A stretch of 64,000 bases of DNA, taken from contig NZ_RBHX01000001.1 of the NCBI RefSeq assembly GCF_003626735.1, positions 1,922,001 through 1,986,000 of the forward strand, given 5' to 3'. The translations under genes and the position numbers were made by a program. The stretch comes from Microbacterium sp. CGR2. Lineage in GTDB: Bacteria > Actinomycetota > Actinomycetes > Actinomycetales > Microbacteriaceae. Below, piece by piece: positions 44,400 through 51,771 of the stretch; positions within the stretch are counted from its first letter, which is position 1; each line of letters begins with the position of its first letter. The notes under the pieces were generated by a model, which was not told where the DNA came from, did no database searches, and saw nothing but the letters and a program-made list of their open reading frames with translations.

Positions 44400-46027
44400 A
44401 CGGGCTGCCTGTCGTCGATCAGCGTCCGCAGCAGCTCGGCGGTGCGCTTCGGGTCCTGACGCGTCATGGCCTCGACCTCCGCGCGTCGACGCTCGAGGCT
44501 CACCTGCGCGGGTTCGGGCTCCGGCTCCGGTTCGGGGTCAGGCGCGGGGACCGGCTCCAGGAACGCCAAGGGCATCGTGGGGGAGGCGTCGAGCTGCGTC
44601 GTGGGGGTCCCCGCCGCGATGGCGGAAAGCTCGGCCGGTCGGTCGCCGAACAGCTGATCGAACTCGTTCTCCGTGCTGGAGCGGCGACGGGCGCGGATGA
44701 ACAGGGCGATGACAGCGGCGAGCAGCGGAACGGCGATCGCGGCGGCGATGATGAGCGTGTTCAGCAGCATGGCCTGCCGCGCGGCGTTCTCGGCATCCTT
44801 CGCCGCCTGCAATGCCGCCTGTGCGGCCTCCGCATCCGTCTGGTTGAACGAGACGAGTTCCACGGTCAACGCGTCGCCGCGTTCCGTGTCGATTCCGGCG
44901 GCCGTCGAGACGAGTTCGCTCAGCTGCACTGTGCTGAGGTCACCGCCGGCACCGGAGTCGACCGCCACGGACACCGCCTGGCGAACGATGGTCCCGGCAG
45001 GCGTGGAGGTGCTCTGGGTGCTCTTGTTGACGGCGTTGGTCCTCGTCGCCTCGGTGGCTTCGTAGCTGCCGTCCTCGCCCTCGGCGGGTACGGCGATGTT
45101 GTCGGGACCGAGTACACCTGCCTCGGTGCTCGCACCGGTCTGCGTCTCGCTCCGCGTCTGCTCGGACAGGGGCGGCGCGCCTTCGGCAGGGGTGTAGGTC
45201 TCCTCGACGCGCTCGTTGACGGAGCGATCGACCTCGGCGACCACGGTGACCTTCGCGTTGCCGGGGCCGACGACCGTGTCGAGCATCTGCTGCACGCTCG
45301 CGGTCACCCGCGCCTCATAGTCGCTCGCCTGCTGGTCGATGCCACCGGTCGACCCGATGCCGACCGCGGAGAGTGTCTGACCCGACTGGTCGACCACCGC
45401 CACGTTCTCCGGTTTCATCCCGCTGACGGCAGCGGAGGTCAGGTGCACGATCGATTCGACCTGCTTCGGCGTCATCGTCGAGTTCCCGGACGTCTCCACG
45501 AACACCGACGCGGTGGAATCGACGGTCTCCGAAACGAAGACGCTCTCCTCGGGAATCGCAAGCTGCACGGATGCCGCTGTCACGCCCTCGATGGAGGAGA
45601 TGGTCGCGGCGAGTTCGCCCTCGATGGCGCGCTTGTAGGTGACGGACTGCTGGAACTCCGAGGTCGTCACGCCCATGTCGTCCAGGAGCGAGTACCCGGC
45701 GGAGCCTGCGCTCGGAAGTCCTGCTGCGGCGGCCGCGAGCCGCTGGTCGTAGACCTGCTCGTCGGGGACGAGGACGGTCGCTCCGCCATCCGCCAACTCG
45801 TACGGGACCGACGAAGAGCGCAGCTGCTCCACCACGGCGTTCGCGTCGGAGGCGGTCATCCCGGAGAACAACGGCGTGAAGGTGGGTCGGCTGAGCCAGC
45901 TCGTCAGGGCGATGATTCCCAGGGCCAGCACGGCCACGCCGATGATGGCGATCGTGCGCTGCGCGAGCGAGAACCCCGCGATCATCCGCCCGATCCGTTG
46001 GAAGACGTTCGTCACCGCGGTGGGCAT
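44396..46027 (-). CDS. fliF: Flagellar MS-ring protein FliF
   Basis: This 543-residue protein has membrane helices near residues 20-42 and 425-447 and the ring-building motifs (FSGMTASDANAVVEQLRSSSVPYEL; YKRAIEGELAATISSIEGV). It is the base on which the motor and export gate assemble. The C-terminal tail binds FliG. A proline/glutamate repeat (PEPEPEPEPAQ) precedes the end. The start shares one base with the fliE stop. Confidence 0.95.
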   Translation of the reverse strand: MPTAVTNVFQRIGRMIAGFSLAQRTIAIIGVAVLALGIIALTSWLSRPTFTPLFSGMTASDANAVVEQLRSSSVPYELADGGATVLVPDEQVYDQRLAAAAAGLPSAGSAGYSLLDDMGVTTSEFQQSVTYKRAIEGELAATISSIEGVTAASVQLAIPEESVFVSETVDSTASVFVETSGNSTMTPKQVESIVHLTSAAVSGMKPENVAVVDQSGQTLSAVGIGSTGGIDQQASDYEARVTASVQQMLDTVVGPGNAKVTVVAEVDRSVNERVEETYTPAEGAPPLSEQTRSETQTGASTEAGVLGPDNIAVPAEGEDGSYEATEATRTNAVNKSTQSTSTPAGTIVRQAVSVAVDSGAGGDLSTVQLSELVSTAAGIDTERGDALTVELVSFNQTDAEAAQAALQAAKDAENAARQAMLLNTLIIAAAIAVPLLAAVIALFIRARRRSSTENEFDQLFGDRPAELSAIAAGTPTTQLDASPTMPLAFLEPVPAPDPEPEPEPEPAQVSLERRRAEVEAMTRQDPKRTAELLRTLIDDRQPV

Positions 46028-46332
46028 CAGGCTTGCATCCGCATGATCTCGTTGAACGCGTCGACGCCCTTGTTGCGCACAGCAGCGACGAGTTCGAGGG
46101 TGACCGCCGCACGGGAGGAGGCGATCATGGCCGAGTGGATGTCATCGAGGTCGCCGGTCACCGCGGCGATCTTCAAGGAATCGGACTCGGACTGCAGGGA
46201 GCGCAGCTCGTCGATGGCGCCGGTGATGCTGTTCGCGAACGCCGAATCGTCGGTGGTCTTGGCGGGGGTGATGGCGGCGGGGGTGGGCATGGATGCCGCG
46301 GCGACGCCTTCGATTGCGGCGAGGGGGTTCAT
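46027..46332 (-). CDS. fliE: Flagellar basal-body protein FliE
   Basis: This 101-residue protein has the FliE pattern: FANSITGAIDELRSLQSESDSL, then GDLDDIHSAMIASSRAAVTLELVAAVRNK and the terminal AFNEIMRMQA. It joins the MS ring to the rod. ATG 46332 shares one base with the flgC stop. Confidence 0.93.
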   Translation of the reverse strand: MNPLAAIEGVAAASMPTPAAITPAKTTDDSAFANSITGAIDELRSLQSESDSLKIAAVTGDLDDIHSAMIASSRAAVTLELVAAVRNKGVDAFNEIMRMQA

Positions 46333-46724
46333 CAGCTTCGTCCGATCTGCAGGGCGGCTTCGTATGCGGTGCGGGCGCGGTCCACGGTCGCGGCGCTGGC
46401 CTGGTAGCCGCGCTGGGCGAGGATGAGCTGGCTCATCTGATCGCCGAGGTCGATGTCGGGATAGCGGATGTAGCCGTCGGCATCGGCCAGCGGGTGGTCG
46501 GGCTGGTGGACCAGCCGACCCTCGGCGCTGCCCTGCGCCGTTCCGGCCACGTAGACGCCCGGCGATTGGGTGCTCGTGCCGGCGAGGATGTACCGCGCTC
46601 GGAACGCGTCCCCGCCGGTCGGCGTGGCGGTGTTGATGTTGGAGATGTTGTCGCTGATGGCGTCGAGCCACTTGCGATGCACCGTGAGGCCGGTGCCGGC
46701 GATGCCGATCGCGTCGAAGGTCAT
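46332..46724 (-). CDS. flgC: Flagellar rod protein FlgC
   Basis: This 130-residue protein has the N-terminal ISDNISNINTATPTGGDAFRAR and the C-terminal MSQLILAQRGYQASAATVDRARTAYEAAL, the two rod-protein motifs. It overlaps flgB by 4 bases. Confidence 0.94.
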   Translation of the reverse strand: MTFDAIGIAGTGLTVHRKWLDAISDNISNINTATPTGGDAFRARYILAGTSTQSPGVYVAGTAQGSAEGRLVHQPDHPLADADGYIRYPDIDLGDQMSQLILAQRGYQASAATVDRARTAYEAALQIGRS

Positions 46725-47062
46725 GATGTCCTCATCGCGGTGCGCATGGAGGTGAACGAGCCGTTCACCGCTTGCGAGGCGAACTGGTAGCGCAGCATCG
46801 TGTCGATGCTCGACAGGGTCTCGGTGTCGAGGTTGACGTTGTTGCCGTCGAGTCGTGTCGGCTCCAGCGATGTGCCGACTGTCGCGGTGACGCGACCGTC
46901 GCCGGCCTCGATGGAGTCCGCGAGTGCCTCTTCGAACTGCACGCGCTTGGCGTGATAGTTCGGGGTGTTAATGTTGGCGATGTTGTCGGCGATGGCTCGC
47001 TGGCGCAGCGAGAGCCCGTCGAGCGCGCTCGTCAGCGCGCTGATGGTCACAGAATCGAACAC
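46721..47062 (-). CDS. flgB: Flagellar rod protein FlgB
   Basis: This 113-residue protein has SALDGLSLRQRAIADNIANINTPNYHAKRVQFEEAL, the FlgB N-terminal motif. The GTG start lies about 69 nt downstream of a predicted sigma-28 transcript start. It heads the basal-body operon flgB to flgE. Confidence 0.94.
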   Translation of the reverse strand: MFDSVTISALTSALDGLSLRQRAIADNIANINTPNYHAKRVQFEEALADSIEAGDGRVTATVGTSLEPTRLDGNNVNLDTETLSSIDTMLRYQFASQAVNGSFTSMRTAMRTS

Positions 47063-47137
47063 GAACCGGCTTTCCCTGAGTAGCTGGTGTGGCCGATCCC
47101 TGGCCGCTTCTCCCGAGTGATCCTCACTCTCCGTGCT

Positions 47138-47164
47138 CTATCGACCGACGCGGCCCGCGCGTTA
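47138..47164 (-). promoter_or_regulatory. Sigma-28-type promoter for the flgB operon
   Basis: On the minus strand: TAAC, 15 nt, GTCGATAG. It lies in the 112-bp gap between the small ORF after fliS and flgB. The architecture is identical to the fliC promoter, with one -10 change. Confidence 0.7.
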
Positions 47165-47174
47165 GAAGGCGCTG

Positions 47175-47489
47175 TCAACCGTTCACATCGAGGTAGGCGG
47201 GGGCATCGGGCCGGCGGTCGGCCGGCACCCGGCGCACGGCGTCGAGGTGCTGGCGCAGTTCCCCCATGTCGGCCGCGGCGCGCTCCATCGCTGAGCGCTG
47301 GAGCGTGACCAATCGCTGTGCGCGGTCGGCCAGGTGCAGCGGCAGCGGAGTCGCGGGCGGCGTCCACGTGTCGAGGGCGCCGGATGCGACGGGGTGCGCG
47401 CCGGGCTCGGATGCGCGGCCCTGAAGGATTCTCTCCGCATCCTTCTCGAGCTGTTCGAGGAGTGTCGTCCACTCGTCGTCCGCGCTCAT
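47175..47489 (-). CDS. Small helical flagellar-operon protein (FliT-like position)
   Basis: This 104-residue protein is not recognised by sequence. It is mostly helical and acidic at the N-terminus (DEWTTLLEQLEKDAERIL) with a middle Pro/Ala segment and a second helix (RLVTLQRSAMERAAADMGELRQHLDAV). It overlaps fliS by 4 bases and follows fliD-fliS, the usual location of the FliT chaperone. A secretion-chaperone role is a position-based inference. Confidence 0.55.
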   Translation of the reverse strand: MSADDEWTTLLEQLEKDAERILQGRASEPGAHPVASGALDTWTPPATPLPLHLADRAQRLVTLQRSAMERAAADMGELRQHLDAVRRVPADRRPDAPAYLDVNG

Positions 47490-47878
47490 GCCCGCGTCTC
47501 CGCGAGCGTGCGGGCGGCTTCATGCCATGTGTCGCGCAGCGGGGCCACGATCTCGCGGCAGGCACGCGTGCGCTCAGGGTCGCGGCCGATGTTGGCGCCG
47601 ATGAGCGTCTGCGACAGGAAGAGATACAGCGAGCGCAGACCGGAGCTGCCGTTCCACTCGTCCGTCAGCGACGAAGACAGTTCCGAGACGATCGCCTGTG
47701 CGTGCTGCAGCTGCGCGTTCGCCTCTGTCCAGTCCTGTGCCCGTTGGGCGCTCTCGCCGCGTTCGATGTCCAGCAGAAGCCGGTCGTAGAGCATCGTGAC
47801 CAATCGCTCCGGCGGAGCCGACAGGATCGCGTCCTCGCGGTAGCGCTGTTGTGCGCGCAGGGCGGCGTTCATGCTCAT
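47486..47878 (-). CDS. fliS: Flagellin chaperone FliS
   Basis: This 130-residue helical protein has the FliS motif YREDAILSAPPERLVTMLYDRLLLDIERG and continues with LSSSLTDEWNGSSGLRSLYLFL. FliS binds the flagellin C-terminus and prevents early polymerisation. The ATG at 47878 overlaps the fliD stop by 4 bases; a second ATG lies at 47872. Confidence 0.93.
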   Translation of the reverse strand: MSMNAALRAQQRYREDAILSAPPERLVTMLYDRLLLDIERGESAQRAQDWTEANAQLQHAQAIVSELSSSLTDEWNGSSGLRSLYLFLSQTLIGANIGRDPERTRACREIVAPLRDTWHEAARTLAETRA

Positions 47879-49263
47879 GAGCCCGAGCTCGCGTTCGCAC
47901 TCGGCAGGGCGGCGAGCTGCGATGTCAGGTAGGAGGACTGCGACTGCATCTTCGACAGCATGACCTCGAGCTGCGCGTAGGTGCGCTCGAGGGAGGCCTT
48001 CCGCTGCGCGAGGCGCACGTCCCAGCGCTCCATCTGCTCGCCGAGGCCCTTGACCTCGCTCTCCTGCCCGGTGATGCGCGAGGTCAGCAGGCCGTCGTAC
48101 TTGTCCGAGTAGACCTTCGCCGTGTCCTCCACGCGCGCGGCGACGGCGGAGAAGAGGCTCGCCACCGCGTCCGGGTCCTTGGTGAGCGCCTCGGCGAACT
48201 TCTCCTCGTCGAAGCTCAGCACGCCGTACATGTCGGTCGAGATCCCGATGGACGAGGGGGAGACGCCGTCGATCGGATGCTGCACGGCGTCGGCGATCGC
48301 CGTGCGCAGAGCGCGTACGGTGCTGTCGCCCGTGAACACTCCCAGGGTCGTGGCTTCGCCCTGTCCGGCAGCGATGGTCGCCTTCGACCCGTTGTCGATG
48401 CGCGTGAGGATGCCGGTGAGAAGTGCGACGAATTCGGCAGACGCTTTGGTGCGCGCCTCGGTGTCGACGGACACGGCGATGGTGACGGGGTCGGTGGACA
48501 CGGCGGAGACCGTGACATCGACGCCGTCGAAGAGGTCGGTGAAGGTGTTGCTCGACGATGTCAGTACCTGCTCGGCGCTGGTGCCTGCCCACAGTCGCAC
48601 CTGCGCATCGGTGCCGACGGCGACGGTGGCGGCTCCTGTCTCGGTCGACAGGTCGGTGGCGGTTCCGGCCGTGACGGCGGCGCTGTCACCATGGAAGGCG
48701 CGGAACCTGCCGGCTTCCCCGGAGTCGGCGGCGCGCAGCTGGAGGCGGTGGAGCACATTGCCGTCGGCGTCTCGTCCGGCGGGAACCGCTGCGGCGACGA
48801 TCCCGAATCCGGCTTCGTTGATCGCGTCAGCGACCTCCTGCACCGACGCGCCGGCCACGTCGATCTCGCGGCGTTCGCCTTTGGCGTTCTCGAGGGTGAG
48901 GACGGACGATGCGGCGGGCCATCCGTTCGACGCCGCCGAGACGATGGTGTGGTTCTTCGCCACCCGGTCGACGACGATGTCGGCGGCGACCGCGGTGGCC
49001 CCCGTGCGCGTGGCGACGGTGACGGACGTCGACGAGGAGGAGGTCGTGAATCGCGCGAGGCCGTCGACCGCAGCGGCCTTGCCGGCTTGGGTCGCCAGAT
49101 TCTGGATCGCGCTGTTGAGCGTCTGAAGGTTTGACACGACGACGTTCTTGTCGTCCATCTTCGCCTTGAGCAGCGAGCGGGGGATGGCGTGCACATCCAT
49201 CAGGGCCTTGATGACCTCGGTGGTCTTCAGGCCGGAGATGAGGCCGTCGAGCGAGAGCGACAT
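47875..49263 (-). CDS. fliD: Flagellar filament cap protein FliD
   Basis: This 462-residue protein begins LDGLISGLKTTEVIKALM, the FliD N-terminus. It ends with a coiled segment (QMERWDVRLAQRKASLERTYAQLEVMLSKMQSQ) followed by LTSQLAAL, as in filament caps. It directs flagellin insertion at the tip. AAAGG lies before the ATG; a long hairpin separates it from fliC. Confidence 0.93.
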   Translation of the reverse strand: MSLSLDGLISGLKTTEVIKALMDVHAIPRSLLKAKMDDKNVVVSNLQTLNSAIQNLATQAGKAAAVDGLARFTTSSSSTSVTVATRTGATAVAADIVVDRVAKNHTIVSAASNGWPAASSVLTLENAKGERREIDVAGASVQEVADAINEAGFGIVAAAVPAGRDADGNVLHRLQLRAADSGEAGRFRAFHGDSAAVTAGTATDLSTETGAATVAVGTDAQVRLWAGTSAEQVLTSSSNTFTDLFDGVDVTVSAVSTDPVTIAVSVDTEARTKASAEFVALLTGILTRIDNGSKATIAAGQGEATTLGVFTGDSTVRALRTAIADAVQHPIDGVSPSSIGISTDMYGVLSFDEEKFAEALTKDPDAVASLFSAVAARVEDTAKVYSDKYDGLLTSRITGQESEVKGLGEQMERWDVRLAQRKASLERTYAQLEVMLSKMQSQSSYLTSQLAALPSANASSGS

Positions 49264-49290
49264 ACGCGCCTTTCCGTGTCAGAAGCCGAG

Positions 49291-49329
49291 GGTGGCTCGG
49301 GTGACGGCAGCGCCATCACCCGAACCACC
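49291..49329 (-). terminator. Long hairpin between fliC and fliD
   Basis: On the minus strand GGTGGTTCGGGTGA pairs with TCACCCGAGCCACC (14 bp, one G-U) around an 11-nt loop. It lies in the 79-bp gap. It probably ends most fliC transcripts while letting some reach fliD, giving much more flagellin than cap. There is no T-run, so mRNA 3'-end protection is an alternative. Confidence 0.6.
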
Positions 49330-49342
49330 CCTACGGCGTGGT

Positions 49343-50173
49343 TCAGCGCAGGAGCTGGAGCACGCCCTGGTTGGCCTGGTTGGCCTGGGCCAGCATGGCC
49401 GTGCCCGCCTGCGACAGGATGTTCGCCGACGTGAACTTGACCATCTCGGCCGCCATGTCCGTGTCGCGGATCCGGCTCTCGGCGGCAGCGAGGTTCTCCG
49501 CCGACACGTTGAGGCTGTTGATCGTCGACTCGAAACGGTTCTGCAGCGCACCGTAGCCGGCACGTGCGGTCGAGACCGCCTGGATCTCCGTGTCGATGCC
49601 CGCCAGTGCCGCACCGTAGGACGCCGCGTCCGTCATCGTGGCGGCGAGCGTCTTGATGTCGGCACCGAGGGTGTCGAAGTCGGTCAGAGCGACCGAGATC
49701 TGGTCCTCAGCGGCGACAGCACCCGCGCCGACCTGGAACGTGAGCGTCGTGCCACCCGAGAGCAGCTTGATGCCGTTGAAGTTCGTGCTGTCGGCGATAC
49801 GGGTGAGTTCGTCACCGAGGGTGTTGATCTCCTCCTGGATCGCTTCGCGCGACTTCGCGTTGTTCGAGTCGTTCGCACCCTGCGCGGTGAGGTCACGCAC
49901 GCGCTGCAGGATCGAGTGGACCTCGGTCAGGGCGCCTTCTGCGGTCTGGATGACCGAGATGCCGTCCTGGGCGTTGCGAGCCGCGACGTTCAGGCCGTTG
50001 ACCTGCGAGCGCAGGCCCTCGGAGATCGCCAGGCCGGCAGCGTCGTCTGCCGCGCGGTTGATGCGCAGGCCGCTCGAAAGCTTCTCGAGCGACTTCGACA
50101 GGTCGTTCTGGGTGCTGGACAGGTTGCGGTAGGCGTTGAGCGCCGACACATTGGTGTTGATCTGCATACCCAT
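49343..50173 (-). CDS. fliC: Flagellin
   Basis: This 276-residue flagellin starts at ATG 50173 behind GGAGGAG. It has the D0/D1 N-terminal (QINTNVSALNAYRNLSSTQNDLSKSLEKLSSGLRIN) and C-terminal regions (RIRDTDMAAEMVKFTSANILSQAGTAMLAQANQ) with only about 80 residues between, so the surface domain is small. There is no cysteine. The gene has its own sigma-28 promoter and a leader with CsrA-type sites. Confidence 0.97.
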   Translation of the reverse strand: MGMQINTNVSALNAYRNLSSTQNDLSKSLEKLSSGLRINRAADDAAGLAISEGLRSQVNGLNVAARNAQDGISVIQTAEGALTEVHSILQRVRDLTAQGANDSNNAKSREAIQEEINTLGDELTRIADSTNFNGIKLLSGGTTLTFQVGAGAVAAEDQISVALTDFDTLGADIKTLAATMTDAASYGAALAGIDTEIQAVSTARAGYGALQNRFESTINSLNVSAENLAAAESRIRDTDMAAEMVKFTSANILSQAGTAMLAQANQANQGVLQLLR

Positions 50174-50179
50174 GATGGG

Positions 50180-50189
50180 TCTCCTCCGT
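50180..50189 (-). promoter_or_regulatory. CsrA-type site overlapping the fliC Shine-Dalgarno
   Basis: The minus strand reads ACGGAGGAGA, which contains both an ANGGA motif and the AGGAG ribosome-binding site. Bound CsrA would block ribosome entry, as at BS1 of B. subtilis hag. Confidence 0.65.
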
Positions 50190-50200
50190 GATTGGTTGAA

Positions 50201-50226
50201 CTGGGAGTCCGTCCGTGGTCTCCCAG
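50201..50226 (-). promoter_or_regulatory. CsrA-binding hairpin in the fliC leader
   Basis: On the minus strand CTGGGAG pairs perfectly with CTCCCAG around the 12-nt loop ACCACGGACGGA, which carries two overlapping ANGGA motifs. GGA in a hairpin loop is the preferred CsrA target. The predicted transcript start is at the base of this hairpin. Confidence 0.75.
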
Positions 50227-50232
50227 TCACAC

Positions 50233-50259
50233 CTATCGGCGGTGCACCCGTACCCGTTA
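50233..50259 (-). promoter_or_regulatory. Sigma-28 promoter for fliC
   Basis: On the minus strand: TAAC, 15 nt, GCCGATAG. This is one base per element from the classic sigma-28 consensus (TAAA-N15-GCCGATAA). The predicted start near 50226 gives a leader of about 53 nt. Confidence 0.8.
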
Positions 50260-50278
50260 GTCGGGTGGGTCAGGAATG

Positions 50279-51079
50279 CTAGACCGGAGCCGTCGCCCGG
50301 AAGACGCTCGCGATGCGCGCACCACCGGCCTCGGCGATGCGAGTGAAGAACGCGTCGTGCGCGGCCGGCGAGACCCGCGCCGTCGCGGCGGGGGCCTGCC
50401 CTTCGGTGTAGTACCTGTCGAGCGCATCGCGGAGGAGGCGGATCGCTTCGGAGCGCTGCTGCGACACTGCGGAGTGGCTGACGCCCAACTCCTCGGCGAT
50501 CTCCTTGACCGGCCGTTCGTCTATATAGACGGCCTGCACGATCTTCCGCATCCGCTCGGGGAGAGCGGCCACGGCGTGCGTGAGCACCTCCCGGCGTTCT
50601 CCCACGAGCGCCGACTCCTCGGGCAGCGGGATCCGGGCCGCCACGTCACGGGCAGCGGGATCGTCGAGAGTGGTCATGGTGCGAGCGGCGTCGCCGAGCG
50701 CCTCGGAGACCTCGTCCTTGGCAGCTCCCATCGCCGTGGCGATCTCTGTGACGGTCGCGGTCCGCCCCAGGGCGGCCGTCAACGTGTCGCGGACCAGCAC
50801 GGTCTCCTTGATGCGCTTGCGGATGCCGCGGGTGGCCCAGTCCATGGAGCGCATCTCGTCGGCGAAAGCACCGAGGATGCGGCGGCGCGCGTACGCGCCG
50901 AAAGGCACACCCATCGTCGGGTCGAAAGCATCGGCGGCAGTCACGAGCGCGAGGGCGCCGACGGCCGCGAGCTCGTCGCGGGGGATGTGGGTGGCGCGGG
51001 CATGGGTCTCGGCTGCCAGGTAACCGACCAGAGGGAGGTTTGCCTCTATAAGGCTATTGCGCTGTGTGCGCGACGACAT
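50279..51079 (-). CDS. fliA: RNA polymerase sigma factor FliA (sigma-28)
   Basis: This 266-residue sigma-70-family factor has region 2 (LPLVGYLAAETHA; FGAYARRRILGAFADEMRSMDW) and region 4 (LPERMRKIVQAVYIDERPVKEIAEELGVSHSAVSQQRSEAI) of the FliA group. It should recognise the TAAC-N15-NNCGAYAG promoters found here. No FlgM anti-sigma factor was recognised in the window. It is transcribed divergently from flgN. Confidence 0.93.
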   Translation of the reverse strand: MSSRTQRNSLIEANLPLVGYLAAETHARATHIPRDELAAVGALALVTAADAFDPTMGVPFGAYARRRILGAFADEMRSMDWATRGIRKRIKETVLVRDTLTAALGRTATVTEIATAMGAAKDEVSEALGDAARTMTTLDDPAARDVAARIPLPEESALVGERREVLTHAVAALPERMRKIVQAVYIDERPVKEIAEELGVSHSAVSQQRSEAIRLLRDALDRYYTEGQAPAATARVSPAAHDAFFTRIAEAGGARIASVFRATAPV

Positions 51080-51141
51080 GGGGGATGATCCACCTCTCTG
51101 GATGCACTCCGGGAGCTCAAGGCGAAAAGGTAGAAGTACAT

Positions 51142-51158
51142 ATCATACGAGTTATGAT
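51142..51158. promoter_or_regulatory. AT-rich inverted repeat between fliA and flgN
   Basis: ATCATA, 5 nt, TATGAT is a perfect 6-bp inverted repeat in the most AT-rich part of the 196-bp divergent gap. TATGAT on the minus strand could also serve as the fliA -10. It may be a regulator operator. Confidence 0.4.
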
Positions 51159-51197
51159 CTGTCCATGGGGATAACTACCCATCGCCTACCCACATAG

Positions 51198-51224
51198 TAA
51201 CCATAGGCACGCGCCTGCCGATAG
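51198..51224 (+). promoter_or_regulatory. Sigma-28 promoter for flgN-flgK-flgL-fliW
   Basis: TAAC (51198-51201), 15 nt, GCCGATAG (51217-51224). Both elements and the spacing are identical to the fliC promoter. The predicted start near 51231 gives a 45-nt leader. Confidence 0.8.
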
Positions 51225-51275
51225 AGACTTTATGTACCGTTTACTTGCGGGGGGCCGCTGGGGAAAAAGGGGATC

Positions 51276-51758
51276 ATGGGAGCCAACGAACTATCGATGC
51301 AGCTATGGCGTGAGCGAGAGTTGCTCGAGATGCTGCTGTTCAAGCTCGATGAACAGCAGTTGCTGCTTGCCGCCGGCCGATCCCAATGGATCCAGTTTGC
51401 CGCACGGGAGATCGATCAGGTCCTTGATCGGCTGCGAGATTCGAGTCTGTCGCGCGCCGTCGAGGTCGCGGGCGTCGCGGAGGAATGGGGCGCCCCCGAG
51501 AGCATGACGATCCGCGAGCTGGTCGAGATCGCGCCGGAGGGCGCGTGGCGCGACGTTCTCGCTGACCACATGCGAGCCCTCACCCGCCTGGCCGCCGAGG
51601 TCGAGCAGATGCGCGATGCCAACGCCGAGCAGCTCAGCGGCGTCCTCCGCGCCACGCAGGAGACGATCGCGGCGCTGGGTCTGGACACCGGCGAGTACAC
51701 CACCCGAGGCGACCGCGCGCGTGAAGATGCCGCGCGTATCGTCGACACCGAGATGTGA
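51276..51758 (+). CDS. flgN: FlgN-like chaperone for hook-filament junction proteins
   Basis: This 160-residue helical protein (LWRERELLEMLLFKLDEQQLLLAAGRSQWIQFAAREIDQVL) has the FlgN pattern and sits directly before flgK and flgL, its usual clients. A GGGGA lies before the ATG at 51276. Confidence 0.88.
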   Translation: MGANELSMQLWRERELLEMLLFKLDEQQLLLAAGRSQWIQFAAREIDQVLDRLRDSSLSRAVEVAGVAEEWGAPESMTIRELVEIAPEGAWRDVLADHMRALTRLAAEVEQMRDANAEQLSGVLRATQETIAALGLDTGEYTTRGDRAREDAARIVDTEM

Positions 51759-51771
51759 CCGAGAAGAGACC

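Noticed and set aside
44390..46426. 678-codon open frame on the plus strand
   Set aside because: It is antisense to fliF, fliE and flgC, which are all recognisable.
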